Notes: generated from the sequence alone by a model not told the origin. A DNA stretch of 64,000 nt from an uncultured Pseudomonadales bacterium (GCA_951813515.1 OX638346.1:3899617-3963616); one strand, 5' to 3'. Positions 1 to 9,427 are shown, numbered from the stretch's first letter. Translations and numbers: made by a program.

Positions 1-12
1 AGCGGCGTTCGG

Positions 13-564
13 TCACGTAAAGGTCGCACCGAATCCCGCTGCCGCAGATAGAACCTCGTCGAGCCCACCGGACCGCAAGCGCTCAATGGGCCGGGCCACC
101 CCGTCCTCGAAGGGCCAGTCCTGACTGAGGAAGGCCCAGGCAAGCTCGGGCTCCCCAACAACGTCCACGACTTCCGCCAATCCGGCAGTGACCCGGCCGG
201 GTCCCACGATCTGACTTGCCGGGATGTTCAGTCGGCGCTTCGTGGACCGCCAAGCGATCAATGTGTTCCTGGCCGCCCAGTCGTATACCGTCGTGCGCGA
301 TACACCGAGTCGTGACGCCGCCTCCGTAACGCCGATCAGATCCTCTCCATTCCGATCAACCAAGAACCGCCGAAGCCGCGCGGGCACGTCCTCCGGTGAT
401 CTGGTCCCCTCCGCTCCCGATTGCGCCGCGGCAGTTTCCAGAGCCACCGCTACCGCTACGCGCGCCTCCTCGGGATGCTCGCGGATAAACTCCCTGGCGC
501 CGCTCGACAGCTTCGGCGGACTATTCACGAGAAAACCCATCATCGTTCCTGACGGCTCTGCCAT
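13..564 (-). CDS. MbcA/ParS/Xre-type antitoxin with HTH
   Basis: Probable antitoxin of a RES-type toxin-antitoxin pair. The middle of the protein has an excisionase/MerR-like helix-turn-helix (ASRLGVSRTTVYDW). The C-terminal third looks like the MbcA/ParS/Xre toxin-binding domain (AWAFLSQDWPFEDGVARPIE, then a Gly-Leu-Asp-rich end). I place the start at the ATG at 564; an upstream in-frame TTG at 612 would add 16 residues but has no visible ribosome-binding site, and it would put a 12-bp inverted repeat (583-594) inside the gene instead of upstream. The stop overlaps a GTG (bases 16-14) that could start a downstream partner beyond the left edge, the usual place for a RES toxin. The family call rests on the C-terminal pattern; the toxin is not visible. 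Confidence 0.6.
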   Translation of the reverse strand: MAEPSGTMMGFLVNSPPKLSSGAREFIREHPEEARVAVAVALETAAAQSGAEGTRSPEDVPARLRRFLVDRNGEDLIGVTEAASRLGVSRTTVYDWAARNTLIAWRSTKRRLNIPASQIVGPGRVTAGLAEVVDVVGEPELAWAFLSQDWPFEDGVARPIERLRSGGLDEVLSAAAGFGATFT

Positions 565-582
565 ATCGTCCAAGTCATTTGT

Positions 583-594
583 TCGTTCAAACGA
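583..594. promoter_or_regulatory. Inverted repeat upstream of the antitoxin gene
   Basis: TCGTT-CA-AACGA, a perfect 5-bp inverted repeat 19-30 bases upstream of the proposed ATG of the antitoxin gene. Antitoxins with an HTH commonly autoregulate through such sites. This is inference from position and symmetry only. Confidence 0.25.
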
Positions 595-790
595 CCGAAT
601 AATTGCCCACAATGTTCAGTTTGTAAAGTCAGCTGAGGCCGGAACGCCGCAAACTGGCGTGCAATCCCCGCAGGCGTCCACCCTGAGCGTTCAGAGAAGG
701 TCGCGGATGGCGAGGTCAGCACACCATCGTTTTGTTCGGTTGTAGCAGCTAGAGTATTGAGGCGCGGAGAGTGACAACGAAGCAAGCAAT

Positions 791-2251
791 ATGAAAAGTC
801 GATGGATCCTGGCGTGGCTCTGCATGGCTGTCCCGGGTTTGGCGTGCATGGCCGCCGATCACCTGAATGTTCTGTTCATCACGGTGGACGACATGAATCG
901 GGACTCGGTGGGCGTCTACGGCGCGATGGTCCCGGACACGACGCCGAACATCGACCGGCTTGCCTCCCAAGGGCGGCGGTTCGAGCACGCGCATGTGACG
1001 GTAGCGATTTGCCAGCCGACGCGAGCGGTCTGGATGACCGGCCGCTATCCGCACAACAGCGGCGCGTTGGGCTTCGATGAGATCCGAGCCGGCGTACCCA
1101 CCTTGCCGGAAACGCTGAGGCGCAACGGTTTCTACACCGGAATCCTCGGCAAGACCGACCACGTCGTGCCGTCGCGAAAGAACGCCTTTGAGTACCGTCG
1201 CCAACGCGAAGAGATGCTGTACGGGAGAAGCGCGGATCTGTATGGGAGATTTGTCGCCGAGTTTCTGCGCCATGCCAAGCGCTCGGATCGACCGTTCTTT
1301 CTCATGGTCAATACAGCCGATCCGCATCGACCGTTCGACACGCTAACACCCGCCGCGCAGCGGACACTTATCGAAGTCGAACCTGCGACAAGCGAGAAGA
1401 AGGCTTGGTACAGCCGTGAATTCCCCGCGCCATCTCGAATCTATCAGCCGGACGAAATCGTCGTGCCGGGTTTCCTGCCGGACTTGCCGGAGATCCGGGA
1501 AGAGATCGCGATGTACTACTCCTCGGTGCGGCGAGCGGACGATGTTGTCGGCCGGGTGCTCGATGCGTTGAAAGCGGCCGGGTTTGCCGACAACACGCTG
1601 GTGATGCTCAAGTCCGACCATGGCATTGCCGTGCCGTTTGCAAAGACCAATGTCTGGCGGCATTCGACGCTGACGCCCTGGATTGTCCGATGGCCGGGCG
1701 TGATCAAGCCGGGCATCCACGAGACCGAACACCTGGTGGCCGGCGTCGATTTCGCGCCGACCATACTCGAGATCCTTGGCATCGACGCGATGCAGGGTAT
1801 GGACGGGCGATCCTTCCTGCCGGTGTTGCAAGGCAGGAAGCAGGATGGACGTGAATTCGTCTATACGCAGATAAACACGCTCGTCACGGGAGCGTCCTAC
1901 ACCATGCGATCAATCCAGGGAAAACGCTTCGGGCTGATCTGGAATGCCTGGAGCGATGGCGCGACAGTCTTTTCAAACGAATCGATGAAAGGGCTCACCT
2001 GGAACGCGATGGTCAGCGCGGCCGAGTCCGATCCGACGGTGGCGGCACGCGTGCAGCATTTTCAGTATCGCGTGCCGCTGGAGTTCTACGACTATGCGCA
2101 GGATCCGGACGCCCTCGACAATCGAATCCACGACCCACAGGCAAGGGAAACGATTCAGGCGCTGGCATTGCGGCTTGGTGAGTTCATGCGCTCCACCAGC
2201 GATTTTGCCCTGCCGGCCTACGAGAGAGGTGCGGGGGAGATCCTCCGGTAG
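791..2251 (+). CDS. Secreted sulfatase (iduronate-2-sulfatase-like)
   Basis: Type I sulfatase of the alkaline phosphatase superfamily, 486 residues, hydrolysing sulfate esters, probably of polysaccharides, in the periplasm or outside the cell. A signal peptide covers about residues 1-21. Metal-binding DD lies at 33-34. The formylglycine motif CQPTR begins at Cys74 and is followed by AVWMTG, so the catalytic Cys is of the kind matured by formylglycine-generating enzyme (not in this window). The later SDHG and the overall plan resemble iduronate-2-sulfatases and choline-sulfatase relatives. No strong Shine-Dalgarno is visible. The gene stands alone, convergent with the ABC transporter genes; the exact substrate cannot be read from the sequence. 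Confidence 0.9.
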   Translation: MKSRWILAWLCMAVPGLACMAADHLNVLFITVDDMNRDSVGVYGAMVPDTTPNIDRLASQGRRFEHAHVTVAICQPTRAVWMTGRYPHNSGALGFDEIRAGVPTLPETLRRNGFYTGILGKTDHVVPSRKNAFEYRRQREEMLYGRSADLYGRFVAEFLRHAKRSDRPFFLMVNTADPHRPFDTLTPAAQRTLIEVEPATSEKKAWYSREFPAPSRIYQPDEIVVPGFLPDLPEIREEIAMYYSSVRRADDVVGRVLDALKAAGFADNTLVMLKSDHGIAVPFAKTNVWRHSTLTPWIVRWPGVIKPGIHETEHLVAGVDFAPTILEILGIDAMQGMDGRSFLPVLQGRKQDGREFVYTQINTLVTGASYTMRSIQGKRFGLIWNAWSDGATVFSNESMKGLTWNAMVSAAESDPTVAARVQHFQYRVPLEFYDYAQDPDALDNRIHDPQARETIQALALRLGEFMRSTSDFALPAYERGAGEILR

Positions 2252-2305
2252 TCGTCCCCGATCGAACAGGATCCCGATAGCACCGTCCTCCAGAACGGCG
2301 ATCGA

Positions 2306-4258
2306 TCAACCGGCAGGTGTGGTCTGCAAGTCCACGAACCTGCGGTAGTGTCCATCCTCACGAGCCATCAGTTCGGCGTGCGTGCCCTCCTCCACGACGC
2401 GACCTTCGTCGAGGAACACGACATGATCAGCGACGGCAACCGTGGACAGGCGATGCGCTATGACGATGACGATGCGGTCCCTGGCCGCCTCGTATAGCGC
2501 GTTCACGAGGTGCTCCTCGGTCTGGGGGTCGAGGGCCGATGTCGGTTCGTCCAGGATGAGGATGCGCGAGTCCTTCACGAGGCCCCGGGCAATCCCGATG
2601 CGCTGCTTCTGTCCCACCGACAGTTTGCTGCTGGAGGTGCCCAGCATGGTGGCGTAGCCCTCGGGCAGCGAGACGATGAAATCGTGAATGCCTGCGGTTC
2701 GCGCGGCCCGTTCGACCTCTTCGGCGGTGGCGTGCGGTTTGCCCAACCGGATGTTCTCGAGGATCGACTCGACCGTGGTCTGCGTCTCCTGGAACACGTA
2801 GCTGATCTGCCCGCGCAGGCTCTCGGTCGTCACGTCGTTCACGTCGTGGCCGTCGATCAGGACCTGGCCTTCGCTCGCCGCGTGATAGCGCGGAACCAAG
2901 TACGCGAGCGTCGTTTTTCCGGCGCCGGTAGGCCCGACGATGGCGATGATTTGTCCCATGCGGGCGTTGAAGGTCACATCCCGCAGGGCACGTCGGCCGT
3001 CCGGGTAGACGAAACCCGCCTGGCGGAACGACACGCCCTGCCGGATCGGGGGCAACGCGAGGCTTCCCGTCTCCGATTCGGGCGGCAGGTCGAGCATTGC
3101 GAACACCCGGCGAGCCCTGGCGGCATCCACCTGTATGTCAACCCAGAGTCTCGCCAGGTCCTGGGCCGGTCCCCGCATCGCGACGAAGTATCCGAGCACG
3201 ACGACGTAATCGCCCGCTGACAGGTCGCCGAATATCACCCAGGCGACAACGTAGATGGTGAAGCCCCATTCGAGGAACTGGCTGGCGATCTGCAGGATGG
3301 TTCCCACCACGCCCTGGGCCAGGTCGCTGTAGCGGATGCGCTTGAACGACTCGGCGCTATCTTCGCGGAATCGCTCGCGTTCCGTCTCCCCCGCGCCAAG
3401 GCCCTGCACCGCCAGCATGTTGTCCATGCCTTCCTCGATGTTGCTGGTAAACGCGCTCTGGGACGCCAGCATGGCCTGCGCGCGCCGTCGCAGCATGCGC
3501 GCGAAAGGCGCTATGACAAGCAGGTACATCGGCAGCGCGCCCACGGCGAAAAAGGCAACGGCGGGGGAATCAGGGTAGGCGCTGAGCATCGTGGCGAGGG
3601 CCACGGCAAAGGTGGCCACGGCATAGATCGGCTGCTGCACCACGGTGGAGATGATGCCGGGAATCACCTCGGTGTCGTTCATCACCCGATACACGGAATC
3701 GCCGATCGGCTGGTCGTCGAGCTTGGTCATGGGCAGGGACTGCACGCTCTCGAACAGGCGGGAGCGCACGAGGTGAACAAGGGACTGCTCTATTCGAATG
3801 TCGAACAGCGCCATCACGTACCGATGCCCAAGCCTGGCGAGCAGGCCCACCACCGTGAGCAGCGCTATCCAGAACATGATCCACCCCGCGGACGCGCCTT
3901 CGAGCATCTGGACCACCGGGATCAGGAAAGACGGATAGCCGGTCACGTCCTCGACGGCGTCCCCGAGGACCACGTGGTCGATGATGATCTTCCCCATCCA
4001 AGGGGCCAACACGATTGCCAGGTTCTCGGGAATCCAGTGGCTCACGAAGCTGATGACATACCGGATCCACACGTACCTGAGGAACAGCACGCTTCGGCCG
4101 ATGATCCGGAAGGTCTGGCGGTAATCGATGTCGGTCTCGCGGTCGGCGAGACTCGCGCGCTCGTCCAGGGCCTTCTCGTCCTGGCGCAGGGCGCGCAGTG
4201 AGAGGCGGGCGCGTTCGGGTTCCCCTTCCCGGGGGACCTTCCGTTCGGCTTCAGGCAT
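2306..4258 (-). CDS. ABC exporter half-transporter, second subunit
   Basis: Fused membrane/ATPase subunit of an ABC exporter, 650 residues. Six membrane helices of the exporter type precede the nucleotide-binding domain, with Walker A GPTGAGKTT near residue 440, signature LSVGQ near 544, Walker B ILILDEP near 564 and switch histidine in IAHRLST. I chose the ATG at 4258, which overlaps the stop of the upstream subunit by 8 bases (ATGCCTGA); an in-frame start at 4285 would overlap by 35. Translational coupling and matching domain plan indicate a heterodimer with the 814-residue subunit. Substrate unknown: multidrug, lipid or peptide export are all possible. Confidence 0.9.
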   Translation of the reverse strand: MPEAERKVPREGEPERARLSLRALRQDEKALDERASLADRETDIDYRQTFRIIGRSVLFLRYVWIRYVISFVSHWIPENLAIVLAPWMGKIIIDHVVLGDAVEDVTGYPSFLIPVVQMLEGASAGWIMFWIALLTVVGLLARLGHRYVMALFDIRIEQSLVHLVRSRLFESVQSLPMTKLDDQPIGDSVYRVMNDTEVIPGIISTVVQQPIYAVATFAVALATMLSAYPDSPAVAFFAVGALPMYLLVIAPFARMLRRRAQAMLASQSAFTSNIEEGMDNMLAVQGLGAGETERERFREDSAESFKRIRYSDLAQGVVGTILQIASQFLEWGFTIYVVAWVIFGDLSAGDYVVVLGYFVAMRGPAQDLARLWVDIQVDAARARRVFAMLDLPPESETGSLALPPIRQGVSFRQAGFVYPDGRRALRDVTFNARMGQIIAIVGPTGAGKTTLAYLVPRYHAASEGQVLIDGHDVNDVTTESLRGQISYVFQETQTTVESILENIRLGKPHATAEEVERAARTAGIHDFIVSLPEGYATMLGTSSSKLSVGQKQRIGIARGLVKDSRILILDEPTSALDPQTEEHLVNALYEAARDRIVIVIAHRLSTVAVADHVVFLDEGRVVEEGTHAELMAREDGHYRRFVDLQTTPAG

Positions 4259-6695
4259 CGTCCCGGTCGTCCTTGCTTTGCGCAACCAGGTTCGCCTCGG
4301 ATTGCACGAACGCTCGATACCGGCCCTGGGGAATACCCATCAGGGTCTCGTGACTGCCGCTCTCCACGATGCGGCCGCCGTCGAGATAGAGGATGTTGTC
4401 CGCGCGGCGGATGGTCGAAATCCGGTGCGTGATCAGGAAGACCGTGCGCGCAGCCGTCCGGGTGCCTGTCTCCGTGACCTGCCCGGCGCTCCACTCGGCG
4501 AGGTTCGACAGGACGCGGTGTTCGGTCTCGGCGTCGAGGGCCGCGGTCGGTTCGTCCAGCACCAGGATGGGCGTATCGCGCACGACGGCGCGGGCTATGG
4601 ACAGGCGCTGGCGCTGGCCGGTGGATAACCTGCCGCCGCGGTCGCCGAGGACGGTGTCGAGCCCCTCGGGCAACCCATCGAGGAAATCGTCCATGCACGC
4701 CAGCCGGATGGCCTCGACCACGGCCTCGTCGCTCGCATCCTGGGCGGCGTAGCGGATGTTGTCCCGGACCGACAGGCGGAACAGCACGTTTTCCTGCAGC
4801 GCGATGGCGATGTTGGCGCGCAGCGAGTCGACCTGGTAGTCGCGCAGGTCTCGACCGTCGATGCGTATCGACCCCTCGTCCGGGTCGTAGAGGCGCAGCA
4901 GCAGGTTCATCAGCGTCGTCTTGCCGGCGCCGGTAGGACCGACAATGGCGGTGACCGTGCCCGGCCGCGCGGCGAAGCTGACGCCGTCCAGCACGGGGCG
5001 ATCCTCTCCGTAGGCGAAAGTGACGTTTTCGAAATACACCTCCTGCGAGAACCCCTCCAAGGGGCGCACGCCAGGCCGGTCCTGGACCTCGGACTCCATG
5101 TCGAGAATCTCGAATGCGCGGCGCAGACCCATGGCCATCACCTGGGCGCCGCCCCATGCGTCCACGAGTTTCGGAATGCGGGTGGCCGCGTCGGAGAACT
5201 TCTCCTGGGCCCATCGATAGGCAGCCAGATTCCACACTACGAACGAGAATCCAGCCAGCGCGATCAGTTCGTTCGCGAATGTCGGACGTTCCGCGTTCGC
5301 CCACAGCGCCATCAGGACGGTGCCACCCAATATGAGAGACCCGTAGATGAGTCCCATGGCCACGCCGACGACCGTATGCACGCGCGTTTGGCGGTAATCG
5401 GCGTTGAAGGCGATGAGCGAGTCCGATTCGAACCGGTCCTGTGACTGCCTCTCGACGCCGTAGGCCTTGTTGAGACGAACGGCGCGGAAGGCCTCCTGAA
5501 TCCTCGAGGTCAGGTCGGCGTTGGCCATGCGCATGACGAGATTCCGCGTGCGGAACCTGCGCATGGCCCAGTACGCCAGCAAAATCAGGGGGAAGAAGCT
5601 GACGAAGACTGCCAAGCCCAGCCACGGAGACAGTAACGCCACCAGGACCACCAGGAACAGGCATTGGATGGTTCCCCTCGATATCCCCATGAGGAGAGCC
5701 AGGACGCCGCTGACCTCGCTGGCGTCGACCTGGATGCGAAAGATGGAATCCCCCGTGCGGTGGTCGCTGTGGTACCTGAGCGACAGGCGCTGCCAACGGT
5801 CCGCCAGGGCAAGGCGCAGGTCCTGTTCGATGTTCTGCATGAACCAGGTGCGGTAGTACTCGATGAGGGGCCCGAGGAGGAAGAGCGGCATCAGGACCGC
5901 GAATTCGATCAATACCACCTTCCAGATGAGGACCATCCGCTGTCCCTGCGTGAGTTGCTCCGTGACTTCGCTCGACATCTCGGGCTCACCGAAGAGCTCG
6001 GCCCTGCTGGGCGCCAGCGGGTCGGTCTGGAGAATGGACTGGTTGAGCAGGTCTGCCACCAAGAGCCCCATGACGAGAAAGAAGACGCCCTCGATCGCCA
6101 CGTAGCCGTACCAGTAGATCATGTGCGACGCCACCCGCACGCGGCATCGAATGCGAGCCTCGCCTCCCGAGCGGTCGACTCCGAACTGCAATATCCAGCC
6201 CAGCATGCACGTGCCGGTGACGGTTCCCGCGTACCAGCCGTCGGCGGTGCCTTCAACGTAGGTGGCTGCCACCACGTTGGCGGCTACGCCGAAGATGAGC
6301 AGGGCGAACGCGAAGACCTTCTGGACGTTGCCGGTCGAAAGGGCAACGGTCCACGCGCACAGCGCCATGGCCAGTATGGAGGCGTACAGGATGTTGAAGG
6401 GATACGCCAGGCTCGCCGGAACGTAACCCAGGTAGGGACCGCCAATGGCCACCGCCGTAACCAGGGGCGGGATGTAGCCGAATCCATAGCCCCGGCCCGA
6501 TACGGCTTCGGCCACCCGGTCCTCGATGCCCTGGCCAGGTACCCACCAGCGGCCGTAGACCTGCGGCCTGATATACGGCCAGGCGCGCAGAAGCAGATAG
6601 AGAACCGCCCTGATGCTGCCCCTGTCGTCGGCGACGCGCAGATCGCGATCGGGCGGGATCGGGTCGCCTTCACGAAAAAACGGCAAGGCCCTCAC
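4251..6695 (-). CDS. ABC exporter half-transporter, first subunit with extended N-terminus
   Basis: Partner ABC subunit, 814 residues, about 200 longer than a usual exporter half. The extra N-terminal part (about 1-190) contains several predicted membrane segments (around YIPPLVTAVAIGGPYLGYV, ILYASILAMALCAWTVAL and VFAFALLIFGVAANVVA) ahead of the normal six-helix domain. The ATPase domain has GPTGAGKTT near residue 588, LSTGQ near 690, VLDEPTAALD near 710 and LITHRIST. The start is a GTG preceded by GAGG; an upstream AAGGAG followed six bases later by CTG in the same open frame is a less likely alternative. It is the first gene of a two-gene operon, divergent from the TauD cluster. Confidence 0.88.
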   Translation of the reverse strand: MRALPFFREGDPIPPDRDLRVADDRGSIRAVLYLLLRAWPYIRPQVYGRWWVPGQGIEDRVAEAVSGRGYGFGYIPPLVTAVAIGGPYLGYVPASLAYPFNILYASILAMALCAWTVALSTGNVQKVFAFALLIFGVAANVVAATYVEGTADGWYAGTVTGTCMLGWILQFGVDRSGGEARIRCRVRVASHMIYWYGYVAIEGVFFLVMGLLVADLLNQSILQTDPLAPSRAELFGEPEMSSEVTEQLTQGQRMVLIWKVVLIEFAVLMPLFLLGPLIEYYRTWFMQNIEQDLRLALADRWQRLSLRYHSDHRTGDSIFRIQVDASEVSGVLALLMGISRGTIQCLFLVVLVALLSPWLGLAVFVSFFPLILLAYWAMRRFRTRNLVMRMANADLTSRIQEAFRAVRLNKAYGVERQSQDRFESDSLIAFNADYRQTRVHTVVGVAMGLIYGSLILGGTVLMALWANAERPTFANELIALAGFSFVVWNLAAYRWAQEKFSDAATRIPKLVDAWGGAQVMAMGLRRAFEILDMESEVQDRPGVRPLEGFSQEVYFENVTFAYGEDRPVLDGVSFAARPGTVTAIVGPTGAGKTTLMNLLLRLYDPDEGSIRIDGRDLRDYQVDSLRANIAIALQENVLFRLSVRDNIRYAAQDASDEAVVEAIRLACMDDFLDGLPEGLDTVLGDRGGRLSTGQRQRLSIARAVVRDTPILVLDEPTAALDAETEHRVLSNLAEWSAGQVTETGTRTAARTVFLITHRISTIRRADNILYLDGGRIVESGSHETLMGIPQGRYRAFVQSEANLVAQSKDDRDDA

Positions 6696-6862
6696 CAGGG
6701 CCTCGTGACGGCGGTTGTAGTCCGTCTTCAGAAGTGTCTCCTTCCCCGGTAGGGCCTACCGAAAAAGCGACAGGCAATACGGATAGAAATCAGCGTCACA
6801 AGCCATGCCCGAGGCTTCCTGCAATGGGACCTGTTTGTTAGCCTCAGGCCCGAAGTGCGAAT

Positions 6863-6880
6863 TGTGCCCCGTGTGGCACA
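6863..6880. promoter_or_regulatory. Palindrome between divergent ABC and dioxygenase operons
   Basis: TGTGCC-N6-GGCACA, a perfect 6-bp-arm inverted repeat in the 237-bp gap between the divergent ABC operon (start 6695) and the TauD gene (start 6933). Position and symmetry suit an operator for a dimeric regulator; no regulator gene is adjacent. Confidence 0.35.
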
Positions 6881-6932
6881 TCCGAAACCAATCCATTCTC
6901 CGGTGAACGAGCAACGAAAGCACAAGCTTCAC

Positions 6933-7763
6933 ATGACAGCATTCACGATAACCCCCCTCACACCCAACTTTGGAGCTTTAGTCGGCGAGATAGATCTCAG
7001 CAACACGCTGACCGCACACACTATGGGAAACCTTGAGCGGGCACTGCTGCAATGGAAGGTCCTGTTTTTCAGGGATCAGGATATCGACATCGAGGATCAG
7101 AAACGCCTGGGATCCTGGTTCGGCGAACTCGAGGTGCATCCTACCGCCAAAAGGGACAGCGCAAACGCCGAAGTCCTTCGCATTGAGGAAGATGGTGAAC
7201 ACCGCGCTCACAACAACCTCTGGCACTCGGATGTGTCGTTCGAACTCGAACCGCCTCTCGGCTCCATTCTACGCGCAAGGGAGGTCCCTCCCGTTGGCGG
7301 CGATACGCTTTTCGCTGATATGGAGGCCGCCTATGCGGGGCTTGGCGACGACATCAAGGAGCGCATCGACGGCGCCAACGCCGTGCACGGCTGGCCACCC
7401 GCCTGGATCGATATCGCCATGCGACAGCGGGGAGTTACCGATCGCGAGGAGTTCCGTCGCCAATTCCCGGATCCGGAACACCCGGTGGTGCGACGTCACC
7501 CCCGGACCGGCAACAAGTGCCTGTACGTGAACACCGCTTTTACCCGGCGTATCGTCGGTTTGGAGCAGTCGGAAAGCGATGAACTGCTGGCGTTCCTGTA
7601 CCGGCAGGCCGCGATCCCCGAATACCAGTGCCGTTTTCGATGGCAACCGAACTCCATTGCTTTCTGGGACAATCGCTGCACCCAGCACTATGCGGTGGCT
7701 GACTTCCACCCTCAGCGTCGCGTGGTTGAACGCATTACCATCTGCGGCGACCGGCCGATCTAA
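6933..7763 (+). CDS. TauD/TfdA-family 2-oxoglutarate dioxygenase
   Basis: Fe(II)/2-oxoglutarate-dependent dioxygenase of the TauD/TfdA family, 276 residues from the ATG at 6933, where homology to the family begins (FTITPLTPNFGALV); an in-frame ATG at 6855 is probably not used. The facial triad is visible as H98-x-D100 (NNLWHSDVSF) and the distal His in NRCTQHYAV, with the 2-oxoglutarate-binding Arg in RRVVERITI. It ends in TAATG, overlapping the next start, so the second dioxygenase is translationally coupled. Members oxidise taurine, aryloxyalkanoates, alkyl sulfates and many other small acids; the substrate here is unknown. Confidence 0.9.
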   Translation: MTAFTITPLTPNFGALVGEIDLSNTLTAHTMGNLERALLQWKVLFFRDQDIDIEDQKRLGSWFGELEVHPTAKRDSANAEVLRIEEDGEHRAHNNLWHSDVSFELEPPLGSILRAREVPPVGGDTLFADMEAAYAGLGDDIKERIDGANAVHGWPPAWIDIAMRQRGVTDREEFRRQFPDPEHPVVRRHPRTGNKCLYVNTAFTRRIVGLEQSESDELLAFLYRQAAIPEYQCRFRWQPNSIAFWDNRCTQHYAVADFHPQRRVVERITICGDRPI

Positions 7764-8527
7764 TGGAAAAGAAGATGGACATTATCGACGACGCCATCGC
7801 CGCCATCGATCGAGACGGCTACGCGGTCATACGTCGCCTGGTGACGGGTGAACGATTGCGACGTCTTCAGCAAGATGCCGAAGCGCTGCTCATCCCAATT
7901 GAAGCCAAGGGCGTCGATGGCGGCTCGATAACGGGTCGAATGCACAAGGGCACGTTCGGCGTCAGCCGGGCCTTCGACGACATCATCATCCATCCGGTTC
8001 TGCTCGACATCGTCAATGGCGTGCTAAATCCATCGCGAGCCTCGGAGTATCCCCACGATGATGAACTGACCAAGTACATCACCTCACTGCCCCCCTCGGA
8101 CCCGGGGATCATCTGCAACATCATGATCAAGGACGCCGCGCCGCGCGAGGACATCAGGTCACTGCACCGTGACGTCCGGGTACCCGTCCCCCGCCCACAC
8201 CAACCGATTGTCTGCAACTCGCTGCTTGCGCTCGACCCATTTAACGACGAGGTCGGGGCAACCTGTGTCGTCCCCGGAAGTCACAAGTGGGAAAGCGATG
8301 CAGCCCCCGACATGGGAGACGCCATTCCCGTGGTAATGGACCCTGGGGACATCGTCATCTTCGATGGACTGCTATGGCATGGGCACGGCCCCAACTACTC
8401 ATTCGACAGGAACCGGCGCTGCCTGAACCTCAACTATCACTACCGATGGATTCCCTACTTCCGCAACCCCAGACTTTCGGATGAGGTCTGGCGGGACCTG
8501 CCCCAGACACTGCGCGCCGTTGTGTAA
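7763..8527 (+). CDS. Phytanoyl-CoA dioxygenase (PhyH) family protein
   Basis: Second Fe(II)/2-oxoglutarate dioxygenase of the cluster, 254 residues, PhyH superfamily. Metal-binding H135-x-D137 lies in SLHRDVRV, the distal His in GLLWHGHGPN (206-208), followed by an Arg-rich strand (RNRRC) that would hold 2-oxoglutarate. The ATG shares its A with the TAA of the preceding gene (TAATG), so the two are coupled. Together with the downstream SDR it suggests successive hydroxylations followed by alcohol oxidation of one metabolite; that pathway is inference. Confidence 0.88.
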   Translation: MEKKMDIIDDAIAAIDRDGYAVIRRLVTGERLRRLQQDAEALLIPIEAKGVDGGSITGRMHKGTFGVSRAFDDIIIHPVLLDIVNGVLNPSRASEYPHDDELTKYITSLPPSDPGIICNIMIKDAAPREDIRSLHRDVRVPVPRPHQPIVCNSLLALDPFNDEVGATCVVPGSHKWESDAAPDMGDAIPVVMDPGDIVIFDGLLWHGHGPNYSFDRNRRCLNLNYHYRWIPYFRNPRLSDEVWRDLPQTLRAVV

Positions 8528-8604
8528 CCTCGTTCGTGACGGTAGGGTGGGCTCCACGTCGGGGCACTCCCGGCAATCTTCTCCCAACAGAAACAAGGAT
8601 CAAC

Positions 8605-9402
8605 ATGGTCAAGATCGAAGATCTCTATTCGATGGCAGGAAAAGTCTGCGTCGTGACGGGCGGCTCCAGCGGCATTGGCAGCTACATGGCGGAGGGATTC
8701 CTCGCCGCCGGCGCCGCGCGGGTATACATCACGGCAAGGTCGGAAGACACGCTGCGGGCCAAGGCTGTGGAACTTACCGGCATGGGCGACGGCGAGTGCA
8801 TCGCCATTCCCGGTGACCTCGCCACGATGGACGGCGTGGCGGCCCTGTCAGAGGCGCTGCGCCAGGAGGAAGACCACATCGATGTGCTGGTCAACAACGC
8901 GGGAATCGGTACCGGCGGCCCGTTTGAGCGCATGGCCGTCGACGCCTGGGACAAGACGATGGACCTCAACCTGAGGTCGCCGCTATTCCTTACCCAAGCC
9001 TTGCTCGACCTTTTGAAAAAGAATGCGACGCCCGAGGATCCCGCGCGCGTCATCTTCACCGGTTCGGTGGCAGCCAGCGGGATCTACCCCCATGTCATGG
9101 CCTATTCCACCAGCAAGAAAGCGGTCGAACATCTTACCCCGCCGCTCGCATTGGCGCTCTGCGAGGACAACATCCTGGTGAATACGATCGCGCCAGGAAG
9201 GTTCTACTCCGAAATGACCCGCGGCTCATGGCAGGACCCCGAGGGCGAATCGTTCAAACGCGAACTCGAGCGAATCCCGGCGCACCGCTATGGGGGGCTG
9301 GAAGACATGGCCGGTGTGGCGGTGATGTTGTGCAGCCGGGCCGGATCCTATTTCACGGGCGAGGTGCTCAACCTGGACGGCGGACACCGCTTGCGACATT
9401 GA
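8605..9402 (+). CDS. Short-chain dehydrogenase/reductase
   Basis: NAD(P)-dependent oxidoreductase of the classical SDR family, 265 residues from the ATG at 8605, preceded by AAGGA. The cofactor motif TGGSSGIG is at 18-25, NNAG at 97-100, catalytic Ser144, Tyr157 and Lys161 (YSTSK), and the APGR turn follows. The lack of an acidic residue at the end of the second strand (ITARSED) leaves NADP possible. It lies 77 bp after the PhyH gene on the same strand and is probably the last gene of the dioxygenase operon, since a strong hairpin follows its stop. Confidence 0.92.
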   Translation: MVKIEDLYSMAGKVCVVTGGSSGIGSYMAEGFLAAGAARVYITARSEDTLRAKAVELTGMGDGECIAIPGDLATMDGVAALSEALRQEEDHIDVLVNNAGIGTGGPFERMAVDAWDKTMDLNLRSPLFLTQALLDLLKKNATPEDPARVIFTGSVAASGIYPHVMAYSTSKKAVEHLTPPLALALCEDNILVNTIAPGRFYSEMTRGSWQDPEGESFKRELERIPAHRYGGLEDMAGVAVMLCSRAGSYFTGEVLNLDGGHRLRH

Positions 9403-9427
9403 CGCCACGCTCGCCGGGGGCGTGGCG
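9403..9427 (+). terminator. Hairpin between SDR and convergent glycosidase gene
   Basis: CGCCACGC, nine-base loop, GCGTGGCG: a perfect 8-bp GC-rich stem directly after the SDR stop, in the gap between convergent genes. No clear T-run follows on either strand, so a transcription-ending role is likely but not certain. Confidence 0.45.

Noticed and set aside
5664..6752. A 362-codon plus-strand open frame opposite the ABC subunit
   Set aside because: Charged, low-complexity shadow of the high-GC ABC gene, no domain, no ribosome-binding site.
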